Assembly (NCBI RefSeq): GCF_037072025.1
Contig: NZ_JAXHDD010000005.1
Location: forward strand, 62,001 to 126,000
Length of the DNA stretch: 64,000 nt
Source: Pseudogracilibacillus sp037072025
GTDB lineage: Bacteria > Bacillota > Bacilli > Bacillales > Amphibacillaceae
Reading direction: 5' to 3'
The notes below the pieces were generated by a model that had not been told where the DNA came from, searched no databases, and saw only the letters and a program-made list of their open reading frames with translations. Shown in pieces: positions 43,077 to 52,732 of this stretch. Numbering within the stretch: position 1 is the first letter of the stretch; every line of letters starts with the position of its first letter. A program made the position numbers and the translations under genes.

Positions 43077-44480
43077 ATGATTGAATTAAAGGAAATGACG
43101 TTTCAATCCTTTTTAGATAATGCAGTGAAAAAAGCAAATAAAACAAATAGTAAACAATTAATTAGCTGGACAAATAAAATAAACTCTGTTGATTTATTGT
43201 CCGTATTTGAAACTGCGAAGGAACTGAATAAAGATCGTATTTTTTGGACGAACAGCTCAAATGATTTTACTTTGGTTGGAATTGGAAGTGTAAAGAAAAT
43301 AATTGCTCACGAAAATAGATTTCAACGATTGGAAGAACAATGGGGAAACATCCGAAAAGATGCGCTTATTTATAATCCTTATGAAGACCTGGGGACAGGG
43401 TTAGTGACTGTAGGGGGAATGTCATTTGATGCTAAACGACAGAAAAGTAAATTGTGGGATAAATTCCCAACTAGTCAATTAACGATACCTGAATATGTTC
43501 TTATACAGGACAAAGACAACTACTATTTAACGGCAAACTTACATGTCGATGGAAATACTGCTGTAGAGCGAGTAGTGAATAATGTTTCCCTAGTTAAAGA
43601 AATGTTATTACATCCTTCTACAGTTAGTTATGAACCAAAACAAAAAGTACTGTCAAAACAAGAAATAGAACCAGAGATGTGGAAAAACACGGTCAAACTA
43701 GCTGTACAAAACATCAAACAAGAACAGGTCAATAAAATAGTACTAGCACGTGAAATGCGTTTGAAATTAAATCGTCAAGCAACTATTGGGCGTATGTTAA
43801 GAAGGTTAAAAGAAACACAGCCGAACAGTTATATATTTGCGTTTGAACATGGGGATAATTGTTTTCTGGGAGCAACACCGGAAAGGTTAGTTCAAGTGAA
43901 AGGTGAAAAACTGTTATCGACTTGTTTAGCAGGGACTTCCCCAAGAGGTAAAACAATGAAGGAAGATGAAAAGATTGCACATGCATTATTAAACGATCCG
44001 AAAAATAGGGAAGAGCATGATTACGTAGTTCAGATGATTAAAAAAAGTATTGAAAAATATTGTGATAATATTAACATTCCTAATGAACCAGTTGTTTTTC
44101 CATTAAGAAACTTACAGCACTTATATACACCAGTAACTGCACGGTTAAAAGAAGAATATACCGTTTTTGATCTCGTTAAAAAACTGCATCCTACTCCTGC
44201 GTTGGGTGGTGTACCAAGAGATAAAGCATTAGCTTTTATTAGAGAGAATGAATTATTGGACCGAGGTTGGTACGGTGCTCCGATAGGATGGTTGGACAGC
44301 CAAGCAAACAGTGAATTTGCAGTTGCACTTCGTTCCGGTCTGGTGCAAAATGATGAAGTGTCGCTGTTTGCAGGATGTGGAGTGATGCGAGATTCTGATC
44401 CAGAAATGGAATATGAGGAAACAAATGTGAAGTTTTTACCAATGTTGACAATTTTGGAGGATACGGATGAATCATACTGA
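43077..44480 (+). CDS. menF: Isochorismate synthase MenF
   Basis: A 467-residue chorismate-utilising enzyme converting chorismate to isochorismate, the first menaquinone step. The C-terminal domain carries VNKIVLAREM near residue 221, CFLGATPERLVQ near 262, LSTCLAGTSPRGKT near 281, LHPTPALGGVPR near 373 and GCGVMRDSDPEMEYEET near the end. ATG 43077 follows CTGGAGG by 8 bp. menD begins inside its 3' end (14-bp overlap), so translation is coupled. Confidence 0.94.
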   Translation: MIELKEMTFQSFLDNAVKKANKTNSKQLISWTNKINSVDLLSVFETAKELNKDRIFWTNSSNDFTLVGIGSVKKIIAHENRFQRLEEQWGNIRKDALIYNPYEDLGTGLVTVGGMSFDAKRQKSKLWDKFPTSQLTIPEYVLIQDKDNYYLTANLHVDGNTAVERVVNNVSLVKEMLLHPSTVSYEPKQKVLSKQEIEPEMWKNTVKLAVQNIKQEQVNKIVLAREMRLKLNRQATIGRMLRRLKETQPNSYIFAFEHGDNCFLGATPERLVQVKGEKLLSTCLAGTSPRGKTMKEDEKIAHALLNDPKNREEHDYVVQMIKKSIEKYCDNINIPNEPVVFPLRNLQHLYTPVTARLKEEYTVFDLVKKLHPTPALGGVPRDKALAFIRENELLDRGWYGAPIGWLDSQANSEFAVALRSGLVQNDEVSLFAGCGVMRDSDPEMEYEETNVKFLPMLTILEDTDESY

Positions 44481-46206
44481 AAATTTAACACGCTACATAG
44501 CTAATTTTGTTGATGAACTAGTTTGTAGCGGGCTTACTCAAGTCGTTATTTCACCAGGCTCTAGGTCAACTCCGCTTGCAATTTTATTTAGTGAGCATGA
44601 GAAAATTAAAAAATATGTATTAATTGATGAACGTTCAGCCGCTTATTTTGCATTAGGAATTGCAAAAGAGACCAATAAAGCTGTAGCCATCGTTTGTACA
44701 TCTGGTACAGCTGCTGCAAACTATTTTCCAGCGATCGTAGAAGCTTATTATGCGCGGATACCGTTAGTTGTACTTACTGCAGATCGCCCTCATGAATTAA
44801 GAGGAATCGGCGCAAACCAAACGATTAATCAAATGAATATGTATGGAGATTTTGTAAAAGAGTTTCACGAAATGGCACCGCCAGAAAGTACAAAACAAAT
44901 GTTACGCTATGTTAGAGGAAGGGCTGCACGCGCAGTCCGAGAAGCGGAACATGGAAATCCTGGTCCGGTTCATTTGAATTTTCCGTTTAGAGAACCACTT
45001 TTACCTGACTTATCATTAGAGAATTTGTGGGGTGAAAATAATGGCTCATGCTATAACTTTGCTTATGAAGGAACGAAGCGATTAGATCAAAACCAATTAA
45101 AATCTTTATATGCTAAAATTGCAGACAAACAAAGAGGTCTGATAGTCTGTGGATCGCAATTTAATCAGGAACTTGGTGAACAAATTACTTTATTAAGCAG
45201 TAGGTTAAAGGTTCCTATATTAGCAGATCCATTATCTCAATTACGATCAGGCACGCATGAAAAAGCGACAATTATTTCAACATATGATGCGTTATTTAAA
45301 TCTGAGCAGCTTCGTAATCAGTTGAAACCTGACTATATTATTCGTTTTGGAGCAATGCCACTATCAAAAACGTTTCTCTTTTTCTTACAAGAACATGAGG
45401 ATGTTTTACAAATTGTAGTTGAAGACTATGAAGATATGAGAGAACCGACAAACCATTCAAGTGAATTTGTATTCGCAAATGGTAGTTCATTTTGCAAGGA
45501 ATTGGCATACTTAAGTGAACATGTACAATCTACCTCAGATTGGCTTAGTAAGTGGCAACAGATGGAGGAAATTGCTAGTATCACATTAAGTCAGACTAAT
45601 AATGAAAAGTTAACGGAAGGTGAAGCGGTTCGGGAACTTATGAATGTTATTCCCTATAAGAGTAGAGTTTTTGTTGGCAACAGTATGCCAATAAGAGATG
45701 TAGATACATTTTTCTTTCCGACGGATAAGGAGATAATTGTGCATGCAAACCGTGGGGTTAGCGGAATAGATGGTACGGTTTCTAGTGCACTTGGTGTAGC
45801 AGCATCGACAAATCAACCTGTAACTTTAGTGATAGGAGATCTTAGTTTTTACCACGATTTAAATAGTTTACTTGCAGCAAAACACTATCAACTTACTATA
45901 ACCATCTTATTGATTAACAATAACGGCGGTGGAATCTTTTCATTCCTTCCTCAATCAAAGGAAGAGAAGCACTTTGAGGCACTATTTGGTACACCACTCG
46001 ATATTTCGTTTGAAAAGGCAATATCCATGTATGAAGGGAACTATGAATTGGTCCATACAAAACAAACTCTCAAAGAATCACTTGCATCAGCCTATAAAAA
46101 AGGGGGTCTTTCTGTAATCGAGGTTCAAACAGATCGAAACGAGAATGTTGTTTGGCACAGAGAGTTATGGGAAAAACTAGAGCAGAGGTTGTTAAATAAT
46201 GAATAA
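44467..46206 (+). CDS. menD: SEPHCHC synthase MenD
   Basis: A 579-residue thiamine-diphosphate enzyme that joins 2-oxoglutarate and isochorismate. The N-terminal region has VVISPGSRSTPLAILF and a conserved glutamate in LIDERSAAYFALG, the middle VCTSGTAAANYFPA, and the ThDP-binding region GDLSFYHDLNSLLA near residue 458 with NNNGGGIFSFLPQ. ATG is preceded by GGAGGATACGG. It overlaps menH by 8 bases. Confidence 0.95.
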   Translation: MNHTENLTRYIANFVDELVCSGLTQVVISPGSRSTPLAILFSEHEKIKKYVLIDERSAAYFALGIAKETNKAVAIVCTSGTAAANYFPAIVEAYYARIPLVVLTADRPHELRGIGANQTINQMNMYGDFVKEFHEMAPPESTKQMLRYVRGRAARAVREAEHGNPGPVHLNFPFREPLLPDLSLENLWGENNGSCYNFAYEGTKRLDQNQLKSLYAKIADKQRGLIVCGSQFNQELGEQITLLSSRLKVPILADPLSQLRSGTHEKATIISTYDALFKSEQLRNQLKPDYIIRFGAMPLSKTFLFFLQEHEDVLQIVVEDYEDMREPTNHSSEFVFANGSSFCKELAYLSEHVQSTSDWLSKWQQMEEIASITLSQTNNEKLTEGEAVRELMNVIPYKSRVFVGNSMPIRDVDTFFFPTDKEIIVHANRGVSGIDGTVSSALGVAASTNQPVTLVIGDLSFYHDLNSLLAAKHYQLTITILLINNNGGGIFSFLPQSKEEKHFEALFGTPLDISFEKAISMYEGNYELVHTKQTLKESLASAYKKGGLSVIEVQTDRNENVVWHRELWEKLEQRLLNNE

Positions 46207-47023
46207 TACAATGACAATCAGAGATGCGACCTATTACTATAACGTTTGTGGAGAAGGAGAACCACTAGTTTTACTGCACGGGTTTACAGGGACAAGTAAT
46301 ACATGGGAAACATTTTCTAAGAAATGGTCTAGGAAATTTAAAGTAATTACAATTGATTTACCAGGTCACGGAAAAACAAAAGTCAAATCTCCACGGACGA
46401 TGGAGCATTTTTGTAAAGATATAAAATTGCTATTTGACCAATTAAGTATTAATAAAACTCATCTATTAGGTTATTCAATGGGAGGAAGAACTGCCTTATC
46501 ATTTGCATTATATTATCCTGAATATGTTCACTCGCTTATTTTAGAAAGTGCATCACCCGGATTAAAAACAGAGGAAGAACGAAGGAAACGACGAGAAGCG
46601 GATGCATTACTAGCTGAACAAATAATGGTAAATGGTGTAGAAAGTTTCACGTATTATTGGGAAAATATCCCTTTATTTGCGACACAAAAAAATTTATCAA
46701 ATCAAATGAAAGAGTCGATCCGCAACGAACGACTTGCACAATTACCGGAAGGACTGGCAGAATCTCTTTTGTTTATGGGAACAGGCACCCAACCGTCTTG
46801 GTGGGATAAGTTAGAAGAAGTAACAATTCCCGTACTCCTGATTGCAGGAGCTTTAGATGAAAAATATGTAAAAATTAATCAGGAAATGGAAACCCTGCTT
46901 CCGTTATCTGAAATGATCATTGTTGAAAAGTCAGGACATACCGTACATGTTGAACAAGTGGAAAAGTTTGATAAAATAGTAATGGAGTTCATTTCCAAAG
47001 CGTTACTAAATTCTCGCCTATAA
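46199..47023 (+). CDS. menH: SHCHC synthase MenH (alpha/beta hydrolase)
   Basis: A 274-residue alpha/beta-hydrolase that eliminates pyruvate from SEPHCHC. The oxyanion region LVLLHGFTGTSNTW is near residue 23, the nucleophile elbow LLGYSMGGRTAL near 94, the acid in AGALDEKY near 217 and the His in SGHTVHVEQ near 246. ATG lies within the menD 3' end. A MITE-like element begins immediately at its stop codon. Confidence 0.93.
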   Translation: MNNTMTIRDATYYYNVCGEGEPLVLLHGFTGTSNTWETFSKKWSRKFKVITIDLPGHGKTKVKSPRTMEHFCKDIKLLFDQLSINKTHLLGYSMGGRTALSFALYYPEYVHSLILESASPGLKTEEERRKRREADALLAEQIMVNGVESFTYYWENIPLFATQKNLSNQMKESIRNERLAQLPEGLAESLLFMGTGTQPSWWDKLEEVTIPVLLIAGALDEKYVKINQEMETLLPLSEMIIVEKSGHTVHVEQVEKFDKIVMEFISKALLNSRL

Positions 47024-47173
47024 GTGCGTGTTCAAAAAGGAAGAACCGAGTAGTTCGAGGCGGCGTAGCCTTGAGCAACGGAACGTTTGCAGTTAAATAT
47101 GTGAGTAGCGGAAAAGCAAGCTAAAGAAGAAATGCGATGTGTCATTTTTCACCGGACTTTTTGAACATCCTCT
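47024..47173. mobile_element. MITE-like element, copy B (inverted), between menH and menB
   Basis: Begins GTGCGTGTTCAAAAAG next to the menH stop and ends GTCATTTTTCACCGGACTTT followed by TTGAACATCCTC, the reverse complement of the left end of copies A and C. It splits the men operon without breaking a gene. The 120 bp inside carry no frame with a ribosome site. Confidence 0.75.
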
Positions 47174-47299
47174 ATTAGAGTGGGATAAGTGCCGCAAAAT
47201 TCCGAAGTAAGGGCGACTAAGTTTATATGAGGCTTTATAAATCCATCGAACTAAGTCTTCTTTATAGAAATAAAATATACATAAAAGAGGGTGCGAAAT

Positions 47300-48118
47300 A
47301 TGACAGTAGATTGGGAAAAGGTTAGAGAGTATAAAGAGATTATTTTTGAAAAATACAATGGCATAGCTAAGATTACGATGAATCGACCGGAAAAACATAA
47401 TGCATTTACACCACTAACGGTAAATGAAATGATCGATGCTTTTGCTGATGCTCGTGACGATTCATCAATCGGTGTGATCGTTTTAACAGGTGCTGGAGAT
47501 AAAGCTTTTTGTTCTGGTGGAGATCAATCTGTTCGCGGTCACGGTGGATACGTCGGGGATGATGAAATTCCTCGTCTAAATGTACTTGATTTACAAAGAC
47601 TAATCCGTACGATCCCTAAACCAGTCATTGCTATGGTAAATGGGTATGCAATTGGTGGCGGACACGTACTTCACGTTATTTGTGATTTAACGATTGCTTC
47701 AGAAAACGCAACATTTGGACAAACTGGTCCAAAAGTTGGTAGTTTTGATGCAGGTTACGGTGCAGGATATTTAGCTCGTATGGTCGGTCATAAACGGGCA
47801 CGTGAAATTTGGTATTTATGTCGTCAATACAGTGCTGCTGAAGCTTATGAAATGGGCATGGTAAATACTGTTGTTCCTTTAGAGAAACTAGAAGAAGAAA
47901 CATTGCAATGGTGTGAGGAAATTTTAGAAAAATCACCAACCGCACTTCGTTTCCTAAAAGCATCGTTTAACGCTGATACAGACGGCTTAGCAGGACTTCA
48001 ACAGATGGGTGGAGACGCAACACTTCTATACTATACAACTGACGAAGCAAAAGAGGGCAGAGATGCATTTAAAGAAAAACGGAAACCAGATTTCGATCAA
48101 TTCCCTCGTTTCCCTTAA
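47300..48118 (+). CDS. menB: 1,4-dihydroxy-2-naphthoyl-CoA synthase MenB
   Basis: A 272-residue crotonase-fold enzyme that cyclises succinylbenzoyl-CoA. Typical MenB segments are KAFCSGGDQSVRG near residue 75, NGYAIGGGHVLHVICDLTIA near 117, and FGQTGPKVGSFDAGYGAGYL near 142. ATG 47300 has AGAGGGTG upstream; an in-frame GTG lies three codons before. A hairpin of the TTCGGATTT family follows. Confidence 0.97.
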   Translation: MTVDWEKVREYKEIIFEKYNGIAKITMNRPEKHNAFTPLTVNEMIDAFADARDDSSIGVIVLTGAGDKAFCSGGDQSVRGHGGYVGDDEIPRLNVLDLQRLIRTIPKPVIAMVNGYAIGGGHVLHVICDLTIASENATFGQTGPKVGSFDAGYGAGYLARMVGHKRAREIWYLCRQYSAAEAYEMGMVNTVVPLEKLEEETLQWCEEILEKSPTALRFLKASFNADTDGLAGLQQMGGDATLLYYTTDEAKEGRDAFKEKRKPDFDQFPRFP

Positions 48119-48170
48119 AATAGTAGCGTGAATCAAGAATAAGCTTTATTATAACCACTTTAGTCATAAA

Positions 48171-48226
48171 GAAATCCGAACTATAAATCAAAGTTTGTCG
48201 GTTTGTAAGTTCGGAATTTTTTTATT
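48171..48226 (+). terminator. Terminator after menB; member 3 of the TTCGGATTT family
   Basis: GAAATCCGAACT (48171) pairs with AGTTCGGAATT, followed by T7. If it works as a terminator, menE would need its own promoter. Confidence 0.75.
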
Positions 48227-48795
48227 GGCTGCTGTAGATGAGTATGGCGTAAGATTCTACATGTTATAAGTTGACTCGATATCTTGATGATCAGAATATT
48301 TCGTAGCGAAAACCATTGGAGCAGTGAATAGGATTGGTTAACAAATTTATCAAGTTTTTGCATTTTAAAGCTCGGGACAAAACAAAATAGTAGATTATGA
48401 AACAAGAATAATATTTCATTTTTTACGAAAGAAATAAATGGAGACTCCCGCCAGAAGAAAAGCGTCGATAAGACACTAAAAAGACGAAGCCTAAAGGGGC
48501 TTATCAACGCTGGCGGTAAAGGAGATACTGTGAAAGCAGCGGGTAGTGCAGCTTGAACAGGTGTATTTGATGGGACGAACCTTGTGCAGTCCCAGATGTC
48601 GCTCTTATGCCAGTGGTGAAAGCGAAGTATATTTCTGTAGCGGCTATTATAAATTTAACCATTTGTGTTTTAATAACACTTCTAGCTTTTGTCTTAACCT
48701 CAACTGTCGAAAATATATTATCTTCGCATTTGCGTGGGATCATTTACGCATGTTTCGGTCTTTTTTTAATTAACTATATAAGGAGTATCATTACG
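48227..48795. other. Non-coding gap before menE with two structured elements
   Basis: A stem at 48448-48516 (CCGCCAG with CTGGCGG, and AGCGTCGATAAG with CTTATCAACGCT) is flanked by CTCC and GGAG. Further on, TGCGT and ACGCA at about 48734 and 48747 form a small hairpin before a T7 run at about 48762. An open frame in phase with menE from 48607 encodes two hydrophobic stretches but has no ribosome site. No gene is supported. Confidence 0.5.
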
Positions 48796-50244
48796 ATGAA
48801 TCAAATTATGCCACATTGGCTCACAAAACAAGCGGAGCTTTCTCCAAATAAAATTGCTATTGAGACAGATGAAACTTCGCTTACTTTTTCACAACTTCAA
48901 GAGCATAGTGAGCGTTTTGCTCGAAAAATTGCTTCTCTTACTATTACCCCGCAAGCAAAAGTTGCAATATTATCGACGAATCAACTTGAGATGATTATTG
49001 CCATCCATGCGCTTACTTATTTACAAACTCCAATGGTTATGTTGAATACGAGACTGTCTAACAGAGAGCTAACCTATCAGATCAAACAAGCTGAAGTAGA
49101 ATTAATTATTACAACTGATGAACTTCGAAATGAAAAAGAATTGGAGCATCCGAATCAAAAGACATATGGCGAAATCAACTTACTTTCAGAGATCAATGTG
49201 GAACTGGCAAAACAGATTGATTTGAGCAAACCTTGTACGTTGATGTTTACATCTGGAACAACAGGTTTACCAAAAACAGTAGTTCATACATATGGTAATC
49301 ATTGGTGGAGTGCAGTTGGATCTATGTTAAATTTAGGTTTGACTGATGAAGACAAATGGTTGTTGACCCTTCCAATGTTTCACATTGGAGGATTTTCAAT
49401 TTTGATGAAAAATATTATTTATGGAATGCCTATTTATTTAATGGGGAAATATAATGCGAACTATTTATATGAAGTATTAAATGAAAAGAAGATAACGATA
49501 GCCTCACTTGTTTCACTAATGCTCCGACAACTGATTGATGAACTTGGAGAAAACGAACTTCCAAGTTATATTCGCTGTATTCTGCTTGGGGGCGGCTCTG
49601 TACCGGATCCTTTACTAAAAAAAATAGAGGAGAAGAAAATGCCATTATTTCAGTCTTACGGCATGACGGAGACAAGCTCACAGATAGTTACAATTAGTTT
49701 AGCTGATGCAAAAGTAAAATCAGGTTCTTCCGGTAAAGCGCTTTTTCCAGCTGACCTAAGAATTGAAAATCCGAACATGGACGGCATAGGCGAAATTTGG
49801 GTGAAGGGTCCTATGGTGATGAACGGCTATTTGAATAATAAAAAAGCCAATGAAGAATCCTTTCATGAGGATTGGTTTAAATCAGGGGATCTAGGTTTTA
49901 TGGACAAAGACGGTTTTTTATATGTTGTTGATCGTCGTTCAGATTTAATTATTTCCGGTGGAGAAAATATTTATCCTTCTGAGATTGAGAATGTCATTTT
50001 AGAATTGGACGGAATTGTTGAGGCTGCTGTTGTTGGAAAGAAAGATGATGTTTGGGGGGAAATCCCTGTTGCATTTGTTGTCGAGAATGAAAAAAAGACT
50101 TCGGCTGATAAAATTCTGAACCATTTAAAAAACAACTTAGCGTCTTATAAAGTGCCAAAAGAAATAATTTATGTTGACACACTACCCAAAAATGCATCAA
50201 ACAAAATAATGCGTCATAAATTAAAGGAAAAGTTACAGCCCTAA
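48796..50244 (+). CDS. menE: o-Succinylbenzoate-CoA ligase MenE
   Basis: A 482-residue acyl-adenylate-forming ligase that activates o-succinylbenzoate. Adenylation motifs are LMFTSGTTGLPKTVVH near residue 150, QSYGMTETSSQ near 284, FKSGDLGFMDKDGFL near 363 and the C-terminal lysine in NASNKIMRHKL near 473. ATG 48796 is chosen because AAGGAG lies upstream and MNQIMPHWL is the family N-terminus, although the frame is open 63 codons earlier. menC, its usual partner downstream, is absent. Confidence 0.94.
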   Translation: MNQIMPHWLTKQAELSPNKIAIETDETSLTFSQLQEHSERFARKIASLTITPQAKVAILSTNQLEMIIAIHALTYLQTPMVMLNTRLSNRELTYQIKQAEVELIITTDELRNEKELEHPNQKTYGEINLLSEINVELAKQIDLSKPCTLMFTSGTTGLPKTVVHTYGNHWWSAVGSMLNLGLTDEDKWLLTLPMFHIGGFSILMKNIIYGMPIYLMGKYNANYLYEVLNEKKITIASLVSLMLRQLIDELGENELPSYIRCILLGGGSVPDPLLKKIEEKKMPLFQSYGMTETSSQIVTISLADAKVKSGSSGKALFPADLRIENPNMDGIGEIWVKGPMVMNGYLNNKKANEESFHEDWFKSGDLGFMDKDGFLYVVDRRSDLIISGGENIYPSEIENVILELDGIVEAAVVGKKDDVWGEIPVAFVVENEKKTSADKILNHLKNNLASYKVPKEIIYVDTLPKNASNKIMRHKLKEKLQP

Positions 50245-50691
50245 TTCACATGGAAATCAATCATGTAACATAAAATTTACTGTTGGCGGGACAGATCGTA
50301 GTTCCAAGCGTCACGCGACTAGCCTGTAAGAGGTACTTGCTGCGACTATTTTGCTCTGGTTTGAATCATGCCCGTTTTTGGTTTTGTCCGGCTAAAACGG
50401 TAACGATTCAAGCTCAAACATGCCCGTATTCAATGGTACTTGCTAATAACGGTGTGATTATTTCGTTAACTATTTCTTAAGATAAATTAATGCTTCTAGT
50501 TTAGGTAGGGGATAGCTAATCCGTGAGTATTTTGTGAGTGAAATATTAGTTTTTTTTATATAAGGATTTATAGAAGTTTTTCCGTACCTACCAGTGGTGA
50601 AAAATCTTAATTCAAATTATTCTACAGTGAGCACCTTCCTTGATGCATGTAATTTTTATTATGTGACAAATTAATAGTAGGAGGTGCTGAA
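50245..50691. other. Non-coding gap after menE
   Basis: No supported gene. AAAACGGTAACGATTCAAGC followed by TCAAACATGCCCGT (about 50392-50427) matches the 52-bp array unit, and CATGCCCGT also stands just before it, so this is a two-copy diverged relative. No menC remnant is recognisable. Confidence 0.5.
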
Positions 50692-51024
50692 ATGGAAAAA
50701 AAGAAGTATTATGTTAATTTACAATCAAAAGAGATTTCACAAATTCAATATCAAAATAATGATATGTTTACGATTGAAGCAACTGATGAAGAAGTTTTAT
50801 TGCTACGAAAAAAATTAGATGGAGCAGATGTAGCAGAATACGATACATTTTGGCGAGCGCATGTACCAATTGTTCCGTACCATAATGATCCGTCAAACGA
50901 TAGGTATGACCGGAACCTGAGAGAGGCTTATCAAATGATTTATGATCTAGGAGATGACGCAACGAAGTCATTTATCGAAGAAACAGGAATGTTAGGAGAC
51001 CGCCCCATAGATACTGAAAACTAA
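50692..51024 (+). CDS. Conserved Bacillaceae protein, unknown function
   Basis: A 110-residue soluble protein: YYVNLQSKEISQIQYQNNDMF, then FWRAHVPIVPYHNDPSNDRYD and AYQMIYDLGDDATKSFIEE. The FRAHVPxVPYHxDxxND block is shared by a small Bacillaceae family sometimes labelled hydrolase without experimental basis. ATG follows AGGAGGTG. It stands alone. Confidence 0.7.
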   Translation: MEKKKYYVNLQSKEISQIQYQNNDMFTIEATDEEVLLLRKKLDGADVAEYDTFWRAHVPIVPYHNDPSNDRYDRNLREAYQMIYDLGDDATKSFIEETGMLGDRPIDTEN

Positions 51025-51116
51025 ACTTTCGTACAATATAGTAACACTTTCATTTCTATTTTTAAGTGAATACTATACAATAGAAGTAGAAAAGGATTTG
51101 AAGGTAGTTGGTTGTT

Positions 51117-51587
51117 TTGGAGTATGTTTTTAAAGATTATTATCAAAATGAAGTGAAGTTGTCATTCCAAGAACAACCTTTTTCTAAAACTCCTAAGCAT
51201 GTATGGATTATTTGTAAATATAAAGATAAATGGTTGCTGACAGAGCACCGCAGTAGGGGTCTGGAATTTCCAGGAGGAAAAGTAGAAAAAGGGGAAACTG
51301 CAGAGAAAGCTGCGGTTCGTGAAGTAATGGAAGAAACGGGCGGGGTAGTAAATAAATTATATTATATTGCCCAGTATTTTGTAACCGGGAGAAATGGAAC
51401 GATTATTAAAAATGTGTATTTTGCTCCAATTGAAACGTTAAAAGAGCAGCCTACATATTATGAAACGAATGGACCTGTACTCTTGGATGATATTCCTGAG
51501 AACATTAAAGAAAAAAAGCGGTTTAGTTTTATGATGAAAGATGATGTGCTTTCACGTTGTCTTCGTTATGTGGAAAAACATTATTAG
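51117..51587 (+). CDS. ytkD: Nudix nucleoside triphosphatase (YtkD-like)
   Basis: A 156-residue Nudix hydrolase; B. subtilis YtkD hydrolyses (8-oxo-)dGTP as an antimutator. The Nudix box is GGKVEKGETAEKAAVREVME followed by ETGG, near residue 55. TTG 51117 gives LEYVFKDYYQ, matching the family N-terminus; TTG 51108 is an alternative nearer the AAGG site. A large stem-loop follows. Confidence 0.88.
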   Translation: MEYVFKDYYQNEVKLSFQEQPFSKTPKHVWIICKYKDKWLLTEHRSRGLEFPGGKVEKGETAEKAAVREVMEETGGVVNKLYYIAQYFVTGRNGTIIKNVYFAPIETLKEQPTYYETNGPVLLDDIPENIKEKKRFSFMMKDDVLSRCLRYVEKHY

Positions 51588-51645
51588 AAACCGGATCTGG
51601 TACAAAAGTATATGAAATTTAATACGGAATGACGTCTAAACTAAT

Positions 51646-51733
51646 AATCGTTGAAAAGCAACACTTCTAGTTGGCTAAAATGCTACAGATACAGCCCTGT
51701 AGTATATGAAGTGAGCAATTTCAACGATTTTTT
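51646..51733 (+). terminator. Branched terminator after ytkD
   Basis: AATCGTTGAAA (51646) pairs with TTTCAACGATT, then T6. Inside are GCAACACTTC/GAAGTGAGC-type pairing and the hairpin CTACAG/CTGTAG. Confidence 0.7.
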
Positions 51734-51925
51734 ATACTCGTTTAGAAAAAATAGTATGTCAAGTTTCGATTCAAAGGTTTATTAAATCCCCGTGTAGCAA
51801 CATTTTCATTTTTTATTTGGTCACTACAATTGCAAAAATTAAAGTGAGATCCTTTAACAACAGGGTTTATAAGTGGTAAATGATCCATTTTGATCAAAAA
51901 AAATTTTTTTTTGCCGAAACTTGAG

Positions 51926-52732
51926 TTATGTCGTATGTTTAATGAGCCAGTCTTCAAGCTTTTCAACGCCTTTATACATTAATGCGGCAAATATCGCTAT
52001 AATTACTAAACTTGACATAACTAAAGAAAAGTCAAAAACTTGGAAACCATAAATGATTAAATAACCTAATCCTTGGTTTGAAACGAGAAATTCACCAACA
52101 ATTACCCCAACCCAACTTAAACCAACATTCACCTTTAGTGTAGAAATCATCGTTGGAATGGCAGCAGGAAATATTGCTTCTTTAAAGCATTGCGATCTTG
52201 TAGCTCCAAGACTTTTTAGCACTTTTTGATAGTTTGGATCTACCTCATTAAATGCTGAATAAACAATGAGTGTTGTTATGATGACAGAAATAATAGCTCC
52301 CATTATTATAATCGATAAAAAACCTGGACCTAGAGCTACGATGATAATTGGTCCTAAAGCGACTTTTGGCATTGCATTAAGAACAACCAAATAAGGGTCG
52401 GATATTCTTGCAAACTTTTGCGATGTCCACAGTATAGTTGCAATTATTATACCGAGCACTGTACCAAGTATAAAGCCTAGAATTGTTTCAAATAATGTGT
52501 ATTGCAAGTGATTTAACATTGAACCGTCTATTATTTTTTCATAAATCAATTGAGAAACTTTTGTCGGAGAACTAAATAGTAATGGATCAATAAATCGAAA
52601 TCTACTAGCAATCTCCCATATTGCTATAAATAAAATAAAGATTATTAACTGCCAAATAGTTACGACTCTTGTTTCGGATCGAATTTTTTTAAGATAATTA
52701 TCGTAAAATATTCTGTCAATTGTTTCTTTCAT
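51926..52732 (-). CDS. ytlD: ABC transporter permease (YtlD-like)
   Basis: A 268-residue BPD-type permease with about six membrane helices. The EAA loop is VLKSLGATRSQCFKEAIFPAAIP near residue 165. It belongs to the SsuC/TauC/ThiX group. It overlaps the ATPase gene by 17 bases and follows the binding-protein gene in the order A-C-D, as in B. subtilis ytlABCD-type loci. The substrate is not known from sequence. Confidence 0.88.
   Translation of the reverse strand: MKETIDRIFYDNYLKKIRSETRVVTIWQLIIFILFIAIWEIASRFRFIDPLLFSSPTKVSQLIYEKIIDGSMLNHLQYTLFETILGFILGTVLGIIIATILWTSQKFARISDPYLVVLNAMPKVALGPIIIVALGPGFLSIIIMGAIISVIITTLIVYSAFNEVDPNYQKVLKSLGATRSQCFKEAIFPAAIPTMISTLKVNVGLSWVGVIVGEFLVSNQGLGYLIIYGFQVFDFSLVMSSLVIIAIFAALMYKGVEKLEDWLIKHTT

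Noticed and set aside
48607..48795. N-terminal extension of MenE with two membrane helices
   Set aside because: MenE enzymes are soluble and start at MNQIMPHW; AAGGAG precedes ATG 48796 and nothing supports an earlier start.
51742..51966. Minus-strand frame of 74 codons after ytlD
   Set aside because: It overlaps the ytlD end, has no ribosome site and no recognisable family, though part of it could be old decayed coding DNA.
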